DNA of 64,000 nucleotides from Acinetobacter oleivorans DR1 (lineage in GTDB: Bacteria > Pseudomonadota > Gammaproteobacteria > Pseudomonadales > Moraxellaceae): contig NC_014259.1 of the NCBI RefSeq assembly GCF_000196795.1, positions 3,472,001-3,536,000 of the forward strand, read 5' to 3'. The notes below the pieces were generated by a model. It was not told where the DNA came from. It saw only the letters and a list, made by a program, of their open reading frames with translations, and did no database searches. This document shows positions 12,482 to 21,161 of this stretch, in pieces. Made by a program: the position numbers and the translations under genes. The stretch's first letter is position 1, and each line of letters begins with the position of its first letter.

Positions 12482-13306
12482 ATGACCCTCGTTTCTGTTG
12501 CTCAAATGAACTCTCAAGATGATATTGAAAATAATTTTCAAGTCATTGAGTCTTTGATTCAACAGAGCAAGGCGCAAAATGCCAGTTTGATTGTTTTCCC
12601 CGAAAACTTTGTATGTTTTGCTGCTGGAAAACAACGTGAAACTGCTGAGCAATTTGAATCTATTCAACAAAGGCTTGAGAAACTCGCACATCAATATCAA
12701 ATCTGGATTGTGGCTGGCACCTTACCTTGCCCATTCCGTCCAGATGGATCCACTATTCAAGATGGTCGCGTCCGAACTGTTAGCCTCTGCATTAGCCCTG
12801 AGCGTACAGAAGCGCGTTATGACAAGATCCATTTATTTGATGTACAAGTGGGTGATGCTGTCGGTGGTTATCAGGAGTCTCGTTTCTTTGAACCAGGAAC
12901 AGACGTAGTAGTCACATCTACCCCTTTTGGCAATATTGGCTTAATGGTATGTTATGACTTGCGTTTTCCAGAGCTTGCTCTAACGCTAAGACAACAAGGC
13001 GCTCATATTCTTACTGCCCCTGCTGCATTTACCTATACAACTGGACAAATGCACTGGCAGCTTTTGTTACAAGCTCGGGCAATGGATAGCCAATGTTATG
13101 TTTTAGGTGCAGCACAACAGGGCTGGCATGGTGAAAAACGACAGACCTGGGGACACTCTGGGGCAACTGATAGTCGTGGCCAAATTTTAAGTATGATTGG
13201 ATATGAAGGAAATGGTTTAATTACTGTGCCCTTTGATCTAACAGCGCAAGATCTCGTCCGCTCTTCAATGCCTCTAATGACACACCGTAAATTAATTCAC
13301 TATTAA
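12482..13306 (+). CDS. Carbon-nitrogen (nitrilase-family) hydrolase
   Basis: The nitrilase superfamily fold covers all 274 residues. The catalytic triad is visible: Glu41 in FPENF, Lys115 in RYDKIHLFD and Cys157 in MVCYDLRFPE. The pattern is that of the Nit1/YbeM branch, whose members act as deaminated-glutathione amidases; the closing RAMDSQCYVLGAAQQG and TWGHSG motifs fit that branch. It lies 26 bases after gigB on the same strand and is followed 14 bases later by a small secreted protein gene, so all are probably one transcript with gigA. The exact substrate is inferred from subfamily resemblance and is not proven. Confidence 0.88.
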   Translation: MTLVSVAQMNSQDDIENNFQVIESLIQQSKAQNASLIVFPENFVCFAAGKQRETAEQFESIQQRLEKLAHQYQIWIVAGTLPCPFRPDGSTIQDGRVRTVSLCISPERTEARYDKIHLFDVQVGDAVGGYQESRFFEPGTDVVVTSTPFGNIGLMVCYDLRFPELALTLRQQGAHILTAPAAFTYTTGQMHWQLLLQARAMDSQCYVLGAAQQGWHGEKRQTWGHSGATDSRGQILSMIGYEGNGLITVPFDLTAQDLVRSSMPLMTHRKLIHY

Positions 13307-13320
13307 AAGTTTAATTATTC

Positions 13321-13695
13321 ATGTGGAAATACTTATTTAGCTTTTTTTGCTTGGGGGCAAATATTCATTGTTATGCTGAGTTTGGGACAACGAATCATTT
13401 CGTTTCACCAACGGCACAGCTCAAATCAGATATTCTCCCCTCTACTCCTAAAGATATTCCTTTGCCTGCATTTGGCCAGAGAATCATTGGATGGGGAACG
13501 GGTGCAGAAGGCGCAAGACAACGTTTAGAAAATATTCAGCCAGCAGATGTTTCTATGATTAAAAAACAAGGAACAACGCTTGAAATGATTACTGCATGGC
13601 AAGATTTTTATGAACAAGAGCAACAACGCAATGCAAATAATCCTACCGCTAAATATCGTGCGCGTTTAATGAAAAAAATTGCAGATCTGTGGTAG
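13321..13695 (+). CDS. Small secreted protein of unknown function
   Basis: The protein has 124 residues with a clear N-terminal signal peptide (residues 1-18, cleavage after CYA). The mature part has a conserved-looking LPAFGQRIIGWGTG segment near residues 48-61, followed by a helical region that ends in a basic YRARLMKKIADLW. I recall Acinetobacter proteins with this pattern annotated as DUF4951, but I cannot verify it. It is the last gene of the gigA-gigB-nitrilase run and is followed by a strong terminator. A periplasmic location is likely. No catalytic motif is apparent. Confidence 0.75.
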   Translation: MWKYLFSFFCLGANIHCYAEFGTTNHFVSPTAQLKSDILPSTPKDIPLPAFGQRIIGWGTGAEGARQRLENIQPADVSMIKKQGTTLEMITAWQDFYEQEQQRNANNPTAKYRARLMKKIADLW

Positions 13696-13723
13696 ACAAT
13701 TTTATCTAAAATATTTTTATGTT

Positions 13724-13757
13724 ATGGAATAATTGGATTAATTATTCCATTTTTTAT
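13724..13757 (+). terminator. Terminator of the gigA-gigB operon
   Basis: ATGGAATAATT pairs perfectly with AATTATTCCAT around GGATT, followed by TTTTTAT. It ends the plus-strand run that starts at mlaA or gigA. Confidence 0.85.
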
Positions 13758-13861
13758 GTCTCTTAATTTACTTTATTCATAACCTATTCTGATGAACATT
13801 TAAGAAACTGAATAGAACGCGATATACTACAAAAGCAATACAGAGTTTCTTTGAGGAATAT

Positions 13862-14299
13862 ATGGACCAAGACTGTCAAAACTTAAAGCTTGAGAATCAA
13901 TTGTGCTTCCTCATTTATTCAACAAATTTAGCGCTTAATCAACTCTACAGAAAACTTCTCGCGCCTTTGGGACTTACCTATCCCCAATATTTAGTGATGT
14001 TAGTTTTATGGGAACAGGATGAAGTGACTGTTTCAGAAATTGGCACCAAACTTTTTTTAGAATCATCCACTCTCACTCCTATCTTGAAAAAGTTAGAAGC
14101 CCTACGTTTACTTCATCGTACCCGCTCAACTCAAGACGAGAGACAAGTGATTATTACACTTAGCGATGAAGGAAAAAAATTAAAAGATCAAGCATTGGAT
14201 ATTCCAGCAGGCGTACTAGAAGCAAGTTCATGTGACATGACAACACTATTAGGCTTGAAAGATCAACTTACCAAACTCCGTACAAACCTAGTTAAATAA
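13862..14299 (+). CDS. ohrR: MarR-family organic-peroxide sensor OhrR
   Basis: This 145-residue MarR-family repressor contains a winged helix-turn-helix at about residues 45-105 (TVSEIGTKLFLESSTLTPILKKLEA and the DERQ wing). The OhrR signature ENQLCFLIYSTN places the redox-sensing cysteine at residue 15; the oxidised Cys releases OhrR from DNA. A second cysteine at 5 and one near the C-terminus could allow a disulfide or mixed-disulfide response. ohr is immediately downstream, which supports the assignment. A GAGGAATAT ribosome site precedes the ATG. The ohr promoter spacer is the expected operator, but I could not resolve a convincing symmetrical site. Confidence 0.94.
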   Translation: MDQDCQNLKLENQLCFLIYSTNLALNQLYRKLLAPLGLTYPQYLVMLVLWEQDEVTVSEIGTKLFLESSTLTPILKKLEALRLLHRTRSTQDERQVIITLSDEGKKLKDQALDIPAGVLEASSCDMTTLLGLKDQLTKLRTNLVK

Positions 14300-14324
14300 A
14301 TAGCAATTTTTTCAAAAAATATAC

Positions 14325-14352
14325 TTGTCAAAATAATTAAGTCGTGTACGAT
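14325..14352 (+). promoter_or_regulatory. Predicted ohr promoter
   Basis: TTGTCA (14325-14330) and TACGAT (14347-14352) are separated by 16 bases, 36 bases before the ohr ATG. Given the neighbouring repressor gene, OhrR probably binds here; this is inference. Confidence 0.55.
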
Positions 14353-14387
14353 ATATTTGTATTCAATTTATTTTAGGAATAAAAACG

Positions 14388-14819
14388 ATGTCATTAGAAA
14401 AAGTTGTTTATCGTGCAAAAGCTAAAGCAACCGGTGGTCGTGATGGCCGTGCAACTTCATCTGACGGTGTATTAGATGTACAACTTGGTGTACCTAAAGA
14501 AATGGGTGGCGCTGGTGGTGCCGTAACAAACCCTGAGCAATTATTTGCAGCTGGCTATTCAGCATGCTTTTTAGGCGCTTTAAAATTTGTTGCAAACCGC
14601 GATAAATTTAATATTAGTAAAGATGCTTACGTAGAAGGTGAAGTAGGTATTGGTCCAATTCCTACAGGTTTTAGCATCGAAGTAACTTTAAATGTTTACT
14701 TAGTGGGTATGGATCGTGAAGAAGCTGAAAAATTAGTTGCAGCAGCTCATATTGTTTGCCCATATTCAAATGCAACTCGCAACAATATTGATGTAACTTT
14801 TAATATTGTGACTGAATAA
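14388..14819 (+). CDS. ohr: Organic hydroperoxide resistance protein (thiol peroxidase)
   Basis: Ohr reduces organic hydroperoxides with a cysteine pair and lipoylated electron donors. The 143-residue length is standard. All catalytic residues are present: Arg18 in GGRDGR, Glu50 in NPEQLF, peroxidatic Cys60 in YSACF and resolving Cys124 in VCPYSNATRNN. The last motif is the Ohr signature that separates it from OsmC. It acts in the cytoplasm. ohrR lies 88 bases upstream and a strong two-way terminator follows. Confidence 0.97.
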   Translation: MSLEKVVYRAKAKATGGRDGRATSSDGVLDVQLGVPKEMGGAGGAVTNPEQLFAAGYSACFLGALKFVANRDKFNISKDAYVEGEVGIGPIPTGFSIEVTLNVYLVGMDREEAEKLVAAAHIVCPYSNATRNNIDVTFNIVTE

Positions 14820-14830
14820 GTTTCGATATA

Positions 14831-14862
14831 AAAAAATGCCCGAATCATATCGGGCATTTTTT
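14831..14862. terminator. Bidirectional terminator between ohr and gspE
   Basis: AAAAAATGCCCGA pairs with TCGGGCATTTTTT around six bases. It serves ohr on the plus strand and gspE on the minus strand. Confidence 0.92.
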
Positions 14863-14877
14863 GTTGCATGTTACAAA

Positions 14878-16368
14878 TTAGACTTCGCTTGCTTCATTGG
14901 TTACTCGAAGCACTTCTTCAAGTGTCGTTTTACCTGCGAGTACTTTACGCAGACCATCATCACGAATTGAACCTGAATACTCACGAGCATGATTTTCTAA
15001 TTCATATTCAGCCGCATTACCATGAATGAGACGGCGCATAGGTTCATCAACAGGTACGATTTCATAAATAGCTGTACGTCCATTAAAGCCTAAATGTGAA
15101 CAATGGTCACACCCTTTGGCTTCAGGTAACTGCAACAATGGTTCATTATGAATATGTTGAAAAACCTGTTTTTCAAAAGTATCAGCTTCGCGCCATGTCA
15201 TACAATGTGGACATAAAGTACGAACCAAACGTTGAGCAATCACCCCAATTAAAGAGCTTGATAATAAGAAAGGCTCGATTCCCATATCTTTAAGTCGAGT
15301 AACCGCACCAATAGCTGTATTGGTATGTAGTGTCGATAAAACCAAATGTCCAGTTAACGATGCTTGAACTGCAATTTCAGCCGTTTCCAAGTCACGAATC
15401 TCACCTACCATCACCACATCTGGATCTTGACGCAATATTGCTTTTAAAGCACGAGCAAACGTCATATCCACTTTGGTATTAACTTGTGTTTGACCAATGC
15501 CTTCAAGTTGATATTCAATTGGATCTTCGGCAGTTAAGATGTTGCGCGTATTATCATTTAGATCAGATAAAGCTGCATACAAAGTCGTTGTTTTCCCCGA
15601 ACCTGTAGGCCCTGTGACCAAAATAATGCCATGAGGACGATGTACTAACTGAGTTAAACGCTCATAGTCATTTGCCATTAATCCCAAGTGGATCATATTA
15701 AGTCGACCAGCTTGTTTGTCGAGCAAACGCATTACGACCCTTTCACCATGTGAAGATGGTAAAGTCGAAACACGAACATCTACTTCTCGGCCTGCAAGGC
15801 GTAAAGAAATACGCCCATCTTGTGGCACTCGCTTTTCTGCAATATCGAGTTTTGCCATGACTTTAATACGTGAAACTAGCAACGGTGCCAACTCACGGCG
15901 CGGCTGTACAACTTCACGTAATTGACCATCTACACGTAATCGCACAGATAATTTCTTTTCGAAAGCTTCAATGTGAATATCAGAAGCCCCTACTCGAATT
16001 GCCTCTGAAAGTAGTGCATTAATCAGACGAACAATTGGAGCATCATCTTCCTGATCCATCAAATCTTCTGTCTCAGGAACCTGATCAGCCAAACTTAATA
16101 AATCAGGATGATCTTCTAAACCTGCTGCAACTTGTTGTGATTCCCCTGTATCGCCAGCATAGCTTGTACTTAAGAGCGTATTAAATTCTTGTTCAGTACA
16201 TAATTGGAAGTGAGCTGGCTTACCTAGAATTCGTCTTGCTTCCTGCAATGCAATTTTTTCAGTATTTTGACGTCTAATAATAAATACTTGATCACCGTCA
16301 TAACGAAATAAAACACCATGACGCTTGGCAAAACTATATGGAACTTGTATTTGTTTCAATATTTGCAT
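14878..16368 (-). CDS. gspE: Type II secretion ATPase GspE
   Basis: GspE is the cytoplasmic hexameric ATPase that powers the type II secretion system. In this 496-residue protein (numbered here with one extra N-terminal residue from an upstream GTG codon) the N1/N2 domains precede an Asp box and the Walker A GPTGSGKTT at about 254-262, Walker B DPDVVMVGEIRD at 316-327, and a His box near LSTLHTNTA. A zinc-binding CM domain has cysteine pairs at 387/390 and 421/424, which favours GspE over PilT. PilB is similar but the length and N-terminus fit GspE better. No gspF or other gsp gene adjoins it; in Acinetobacter these genes are scattered. Confidence 0.9.
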   Translation of the reverse strand: MQILKQIQVPYSFAKRHGVLFRYDGDQVFIIRRQNTEKIALQEARRILGKPAHFQLCTEQEFNTLLSTSYAGDTGESQQVAAGLEDHPDLLSLADQVPETEDLMDQEDDAPIVRLINALLSEAIRVGASDIHIEAFEKKLSVRLRVDGQLREVVQPRRELAPLLVSRIKVMAKLDIAEKRVPQDGRISLRLAGREVDVRVSTLPSSHGERVVMRLLDKQAGRLNMIHLGLMANDYERLTQLVHRPHGIILVTGPTGSGKTTTLYAALSDLNDNTRNILTAEDPIEYQLEGIGQTQVNTKVDMTFARALKAILRQDPDVVMVGEIRDLETAEIAVQASLTGHLVLSTLHTNTAIGAVTRLKDMGIEPFLLSSSLIGVIAQRLVRTLCPHCMTWREADTFEKQVFQHIHNEPLLQLPEAKGCDHCSHLGFNGRTAIYEIVPVDEPMRRLIHGNAAEYELENHAREYSGSIRDDGLRKVLAGKTTLEEVLRVTNEASEV

Positions 16369-16464
16369 CACAATTTATAATGATGAGTAAGGTGATTTTG
16401 AGTGTACTCTAAGCAGATTACAGCGTGAAGTCTGTTTAACAACTCGGTAGAGGAATTTTACGTC

Positions 16465-17286
16465 TTGTTTGAAAATAATGAATATCAGCCTCGCCCCCAG
16501 AATTCCTTAAAATGGTGGGGAGAACAGCGCTTTGAAATTAATCAGTCTAAAGCATGGCAATTTGGTTCAATGCTTTTTCGTCTAACGCGCGGTATAAAAG
16601 AATGGCGTATCGAATATTATCGCCCATCTCTTCAAGACGATAATGAGCAAGATTGGCATCCAATTGCCGATCCGAATTTTGCCTTTCCGCATACTGTTCA
16701 AGTAGAACGCTACATGTTTCGGAAAACTAATCCAGAATTTTTACTTATGCCCCGTCTGGCAGACCGTTCTGTGGTCATTAAACCCGTTGATCCTATCTAC
16801 ATTCCAGCAGGTCAACGCGGAACTCTTTATATTAGTACACCACTATGGATTGCAGGTTTAGTTGAAAGTCAGCATGAGCCTTTGTTTGAGATTCCTGTGA
16901 TTCAACCTAAAGATACGTGGTTTGGTCCAAATGCCCAGCAAGGTGAAATTTGTTATGCCACTTCTGTAGATGGGCGTACCGACTTGAACCTGTTAACGCC
17001 TCGAGCTTTTCGTGCGGTTACACCGATTGATTTTCACAATACCAGTAATCATCAATTGCGTTTTGACCGCATGAACGTGCCCGTTACAGCTCTACCTCTT
17101 TTTTATAGTGAAAGTACCGGTCGTTTATGGACTTCTCAAATTAAAGTTTATTATGAAGGTTCTGATCGTCCCGCACGAATTCGTATTGAAAACCGTACGC
17201 CCCCGCTTGCTGGTGAAGTGACCTATGTTCACCCACCACGTTCACCTGGTGGAGCATTATTCAATATGTTTGATTCATTCTTTTAA
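16465..17286 (+). CDS. DUF432-like protein of unknown function
   Basis: This 273-residue soluble, probably all-beta protein has no signal peptide or membrane segment. Its domain contains a RLTRGIKEWRIEYYRP segment near residue 47, PVDPIYIPAGQRGTLYISTPLW near 108 and a GEICYATSVDGRTDLN segment near 152. I recognise it as DUF432-like mainly because that family is commonly found beside or fused to MscS channels, and here an mscS gene starts 9 bases downstream. The start is a TTG at 16465 with an AGAGG site about ten bases upstream; no earlier ATG fits. It may modulate or assemble with the channel, but that is inferred from linkage only. Confidence 0.75.
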   Translation: MFENNEYQPRPQNSLKWWGEQRFEINQSKAWQFGSMLFRLTRGIKEWRIEYYRPSLQDDNEQDWHPIADPNFAFPHTVQVERYMFRKTNPEFLLMPRLADRSVVIKPVDPIYIPAGQRGTLYISTPLWIAGLVESQHEPLFEIPVIQPKDTWFGPNAQQGEICYATSVDGRTDLNLLTPRAFRAVTPIDFHNTSNHQLRFDRMNVPVTALPLFYSESTGRLWTSQIKVYYEGSDRPARIRIENRTPPLAGEVTYVHPPRSPGGALFNMFDSFF

Positions 17287-17295
17287 GAGGTTTAT

Positions 17296-18213
17296 ATGGC
17301 TGATACAAGTATTCCTAAGGATATCGCTGATAGCCTCACAAGCATATTTACCAATATCAATACCGAACGTATTAGTGAAATTTTAGTCGGTGTTGTGCTG
17401 TGTTTTATTGGTTTTGTTCTTGCCCGTATTATTTCAAATACATTTATTAGAACCATTGGCTCACGTTTTAATGCTCATCAACGTCTGGTGTGGCGCCGCG
17501 GTATTTTTTATTTTATTTTCTTACTCTTCATTATGACGAGTTTAAAAGAAGCTGGTTTTAAACTCAGTGTATTTCTTGGCGCGGCAGGGATTTTAACCGT
17601 AGCGCTTGGTTTCGCATCGCAAACATCAGCCAGTAACTTAATCAGTGGTTTATTTTTGATTGGTGAAGGTTCATTTGAAGTCGGTGATACGATCCAGATT
17701 ACGCTCATTCGTGGAAATACAATTGAAGGTGAAGTGATCTCGATTGATTTGCTTTCAGTTAAGCTACTTACATTAGACAATGTCTATATTCGTTTGCCAA
17801 ACGAACAACTCATTCGTGCTCCCGTGCACAACTTATCTAAATACCCAATACGTCGTATTCCAATTACGCTCGCAATCAACTTCCATGAAGACATCATTAA
17901 AGTTCGCGAGGTTCTACTGAATGTAGCAGCTCATTATCCTCTTGTATTAGATGACCCAAAGCCTGCTGTTACAGTGACCGCATTTAGAGAATCATCAATT
18001 GAGCTTTTATTTACAATGTGGTGTCGACAAGAGAACTCTTTAAAAGTTCGAGATGAGATGCAAGAACGAATTCGAAATGGATTTTTAGATAACCGAATTG
18101 AAATTCCTGTTCCTAAAATGGGTTTGATTGATCGACCATCTAGTATTTTTGCTGAAGATGATATCGATCAATACAGTAATCAAAAAGAATTAAATCGAGA
18201 GCCTAAAGCTTAG
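17296..18213 (+). CDS. Small-conductance mechanosensitive channel (MscS family)
   Basis: The 305-residue protein has an N-terminal soluble segment, TM helices near residues 28-52, 70-85 and a pore helix at about 90-125 (SVFLGAAGILTVALGFASQTSASNLISGL, given here only by position 89-118), followed by a beta domain (GDTIQI) and an alpha/beta C-terminal domain. The alternating Gly/Ala packing of the pore helix and FASQ motif are MscS hallmarks. These channels release solutes on hypo-osmotic shock. It is probably co-transcribed with the DUF432-like gene. Its last 11 bases overlap the end of the convergent DUF2339 gene, so there is no terminator between them. Confidence 0.9.
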   Translation: MADTSIPKDIADSLTSIFTNINTERISEILVGVVLCFIGFVLARIISNTFIRTIGSRFNAHQRLVWRRGIFYFIFLLFIMTSLKEAGFKLSVFLGAAGILTVALGFASQTSASNLISGLFLIGEGSFEVGDTIQITLIRGNTIEGEVISIDLLSVKLLTLDNVYIRLPNEQLIRAPVHNLSKYPIRRIPITLAINFHEDIIKVREVLLNVAAHYPLVLDDPKPAVTVTAFRESSIELLFTMWCRQENSLKVRDEMQERIRNGFLDNRIEIPVPKMGLIDRPSSIFAEDDIDQYSNQKELNREPKA

Positions 18214-21007
18214 GCTCTTCATTTTTCTGTACAGCGGATGATGGTGGTAATGGCGCAAGATAAGCAATAATCAACATTACCCCGCCCGCGCCAATAAATG
18301 AAATGACTCGAGTTAAAGTCGCACTTTGCGATAGATCAAGCAAAATCAGTTTTAATACCACAATCCCTAAAAGCGCAGCACCTACAAACCATAATTGACG
18401 AATCATTTTTCGGCTAGAGAATGTAGTTAAAATAAATGCCAAGATTACCCAAAGCAATGTCAGACTTAACTGTACGATTCCATTTGTCCAAATTGCAGCA
18501 CTCCAGAGTGGTGTTGCCCAGTAATAGTGCAAGCCTCTGACCACCACACTACTGAATACCAACAACCCCACTAGAATTGTTGTAATTTTAAAAGTCCACT
18601 CCAGTGATTTATCTTGATCAAAAGTATGCTGATAAATAATAAAGAGTAGACCAGCAAATACTGAAATTGAAAGTAAGTCAGTTAAGTTAATCAAAGGAAC
18701 AAAGTAAAGGTACTCAGCAGAATGCCGGTCTACACTCACTACTAGCAACCAAAGTAGACTTAAACACCACACTGGAATTTGATGTAACAAGGTAGTTTTA
18801 TGAGCCTTATACACCCAAAGGGAATAAATCACAGGAACGAAAGCCAGAGCAACAAGTGGCATTTGTGGAAATATTGCCAAACCAACCGTTGCTAATGCCA
18901 ACCAGCTCAAACCAGACCAGACCTTCAAAGATCCAAACTGACCTGATTGAGGTTGAGCCATAATGAATAAAGCACTAAGAAGCGTTGCTGCGATGAGGAA
19001 AGTACCCTGCTGTAATATACTCGGCCATTTAAATATGCTGAATACTTGACTAGTAAAGGCTTCACCTAGAATTAACAATAATAACAGGCCAATTAAACCT
19101 AACTGTAAACTCTGCCATTGAACCCTTAGTTTGTAGTGAACCACTACACTAAATATTGATAATAATAGTATCGCAATCATCAAATATGGGCTTAAGCCAT
19201 GATGTTGCCATGCCAAAATTTCTATACCAGCGATAGCGCCCGCATACATACCTAAGCATAAGAAAATGCCGCTAAACATGCTGGCGCTAAAATACTGTTG
19301 CTCTTTACTGTTGTATTGCAATAAATAATAGGCCGAAATGAATTGGGCAATTGCATAAATGCTTGTGCTTAGCGTCGGGAACTCTGCATTCGCCCAAAAT
19401 TGATAAAACAATGCAACCGAACTGAGTAAAACTAAAATTACACCAATATATCGGCTCAAACGGTAGCGCTCAGTTACTCCCCATACAATGAGGGCCGTAC
19501 CTTGAGCAACCCAACCAATCGCAGTCCAATGTGCCCCTTTCGCGAGTGGAAAGATTAAGGCAAAAAATGCAACGGCAAGGATGAAAAAGCTTTTAGCAAG
19601 AACTGAAAGTTGAGGATGGGTCTTTTTGATCCAAAAAGTTAATACCGCATAGGTACCAGCCAAAACAGCAGCACCAATCGTCAACGCTTGAGTAGACTCA
19701 TGGACTAAATAGGCATGTAGCGTAAAGCCTAGTACAGGCACACTAAAAATAAGACCAACATCTAAGAGCGGAGGTAAACGAATGCCTTCTTGTTGTTCAC
19801 GTGCTGAAACTCGAGATATATTTTGGCTATAACGGACGCTAAGCCAAATAAACAGAGCTATATGTAGCCATAAAATCCAGTCTAATGTGTCAAATTTTGC
19901 TGGTTCTGCATAAAAACCTATCGCACTACCACCAATAAACATTGTGGCAAAGAAAGCAATCTGATTTAAGATTTTCCAAGGCTGAATAAAATTAACCGCA
20001 GCAACTGCTAAGTTAATTACCAAATAGTAGCTAAATAGGAAGACTACATCTGGACGATATTGTGGAATAACTAAAGGGGCTGCATAGGCCATGCCGAGTG
20101 CTAAAATTGCCAAATAAATAGCTTGTTGTTTTAAACTCAGGAATACCGTAATAGCTAATAAGATCGTAAACAGAATACTCGCTGTAGTGAGATTAGCAAT
20201 TACTCCAAAATGATGCGAGAACACGAGTGTTAGGAATACAACAGCTAGCCCTACCCCCTGCAATGCTACAGCAAAAAGCTGATTTTTCTTTTGCAAGCTA
20301 TATCCAAATGCCGTTAATACGCCTCCGGCAATTGCAATAAAACCAAGTTTTACACCTAAACTAAGTTGCCAGTGCTCACTTGCGAAACGCAATAACAGCA
20401 CTACCCCAACCATCAACACAGCGACAGCAACTCTTAAAATTGGATTGCCATGGACCATCCAGTCGACTGCTGGTTGCCACCATGTACTCTGTACCTGAGT
20501 TGGTTGTTCTGTGTGATTTAAAATTGCCGTTTCAACGGGAATTAATGTGTCTGTACTATTGGAATCAACTTGCACTACCGCTGGAGTTATAATTTCTGTT
20601 TGTAGAGTTTCATTTACATGAACAGTTGGTTTCACTGACTCGAGGTATAACAGTCGAGTATGAAACGCACTAATCGTTTGGACTAAACATAACAATAAAA
20701 CCAGTAATGCCCCACCAGCAATCCACATCCAGTGATTCATATAAGCAACTAATGCAACCAAGGCGGCTGCATAAATCACTATTGTTTGCGTATGAATAGA
20801 ATAAAGTGGTTTTTTCTGCTGAGAAAACTGTTGTTCTAAATGAGTCAGACGCTGATGCAGATTTGATAATAACTGAACCAGTACTACCACGAGTGCAATA
20901 GATAAAGCAGCAACAGCACTCTGAAATTTAAAACCAATTGAAATGGCTAAAAACAAAGTCAAAGCGATCAAAACGATGATCATTCCCTGTTTGTCTTTTT
21001 TATACAT
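18203..21007 (-). CDS. DUF2339 polytopic membrane protein
   Basis: This 934-residue protein consists almost wholly of hydrophobic helices, with two N-terminal segments, a charged heptad-like stretch near 45-65, two more helices, a soluble linker at about 120-185, and then some 24 or more membrane segments to the end. Repeated HWTAIGWVAQGTALIVWG-type and GPxxFxW-like motifs match the DUF2339 family (predicted membrane proteins of unknown role, sometimes linked to cell-envelope stress). Length is in the usual range. It is a single gene on the minus strand, divergent from polA and overlapping mscS tail to tail. No function can be claimed. Confidence 0.85.
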   Translation of the reverse strand: MYKKDKQGMIIVLIALTLFLAISIGFKFQSAVAALSIALVVVLVQLLSNLHQRLTHLEQQFSQQKKPLYSIHTQTIVIYAAALVALVAYMNHWMWIAGGALLVLLLCLVQTISAFHTRLLYLESVKPTVHVNETLQTEIITPAVVQVDSNSTDTLIPVETAILNHTEQPTQVQSTWWQPAVDWMVHGNPILRVAVAVLMVGVVLLLRFASEHWQLSLGVKLGFIAIAGGVLTAFGYSLQKKNQLFAVALQGVGLAVVFLTLVFSHHFGVIANLTTASILFTILLAITVFLSLKQQAIYLAILALGMAYAAPLVIPQYRPDVVFLFSYYLVINLAVAAVNFIQPWKILNQIAFFATMFIGGSAIGFYAEPAKFDTLDWILWLHIALFIWLSVRYSQNISRVSAREQQEGIRLPPLLDVGLIFSVPVLGFTLHAYLVHESTQALTIGAAVLAGTYAVLTFWIKKTHPQLSVLAKSFFILAVAFFALIFPLAKGAHWTAIGWVAQGTALIVWGVTERYRLSRYIGVILVLLSSVALFYQFWANAEFPTLSTSIYAIAQFISAYYLLQYNSKEQQYFSASMFSGIFLCLGMYAGAIAGIEILAWQHHGLSPYLMIAILLLSIFSVVVHYKLRVQWQSLQLGLIGLLLLLILGEAFTSQVFSIFKWPSILQQGTFLIAATLLSALFIMAQPQSGQFGSLKVWSGLSWLALATVGLAIFPQMPLVALAFVPVIYSLWVYKAHKTTLLHQIPVWCLSLLWLLVVSVDRHSAEYLYFVPLINLTDLLSISVFAGLLFIIYQHTFDQDKSLEWTFKITTILVGLLVFSSVVVRGLHYYWATPLWSAAIWTNGIVQLSLTLLWVILAFILTTFSSRKMIRQLWFVGAALLGIVVLKLILLDLSQSATLTRVISFIGAGGVMLIIAYLAPLPPSSAVQKNEEPKL

Positions 21008-21161
21008 GGGCTTAGCAATATGACACCTTCATTACATGTCATCTTACTTCAAGCCAATACAAGCGTATATTTATACATACAAAATACTGCAAAAATCATA
21101 ATCCTGCATTCATAGCCGTTTTCACGTAAAATACCCGTAATTCAAATTAAGGAATTGTTCA

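Noticed and set aside
18203..21007. O-antigen ligase or polymerase
   Set aside because: Size and helix content could suggest it, but the motifs fit DUF2339 and no glycan genes are nearby.
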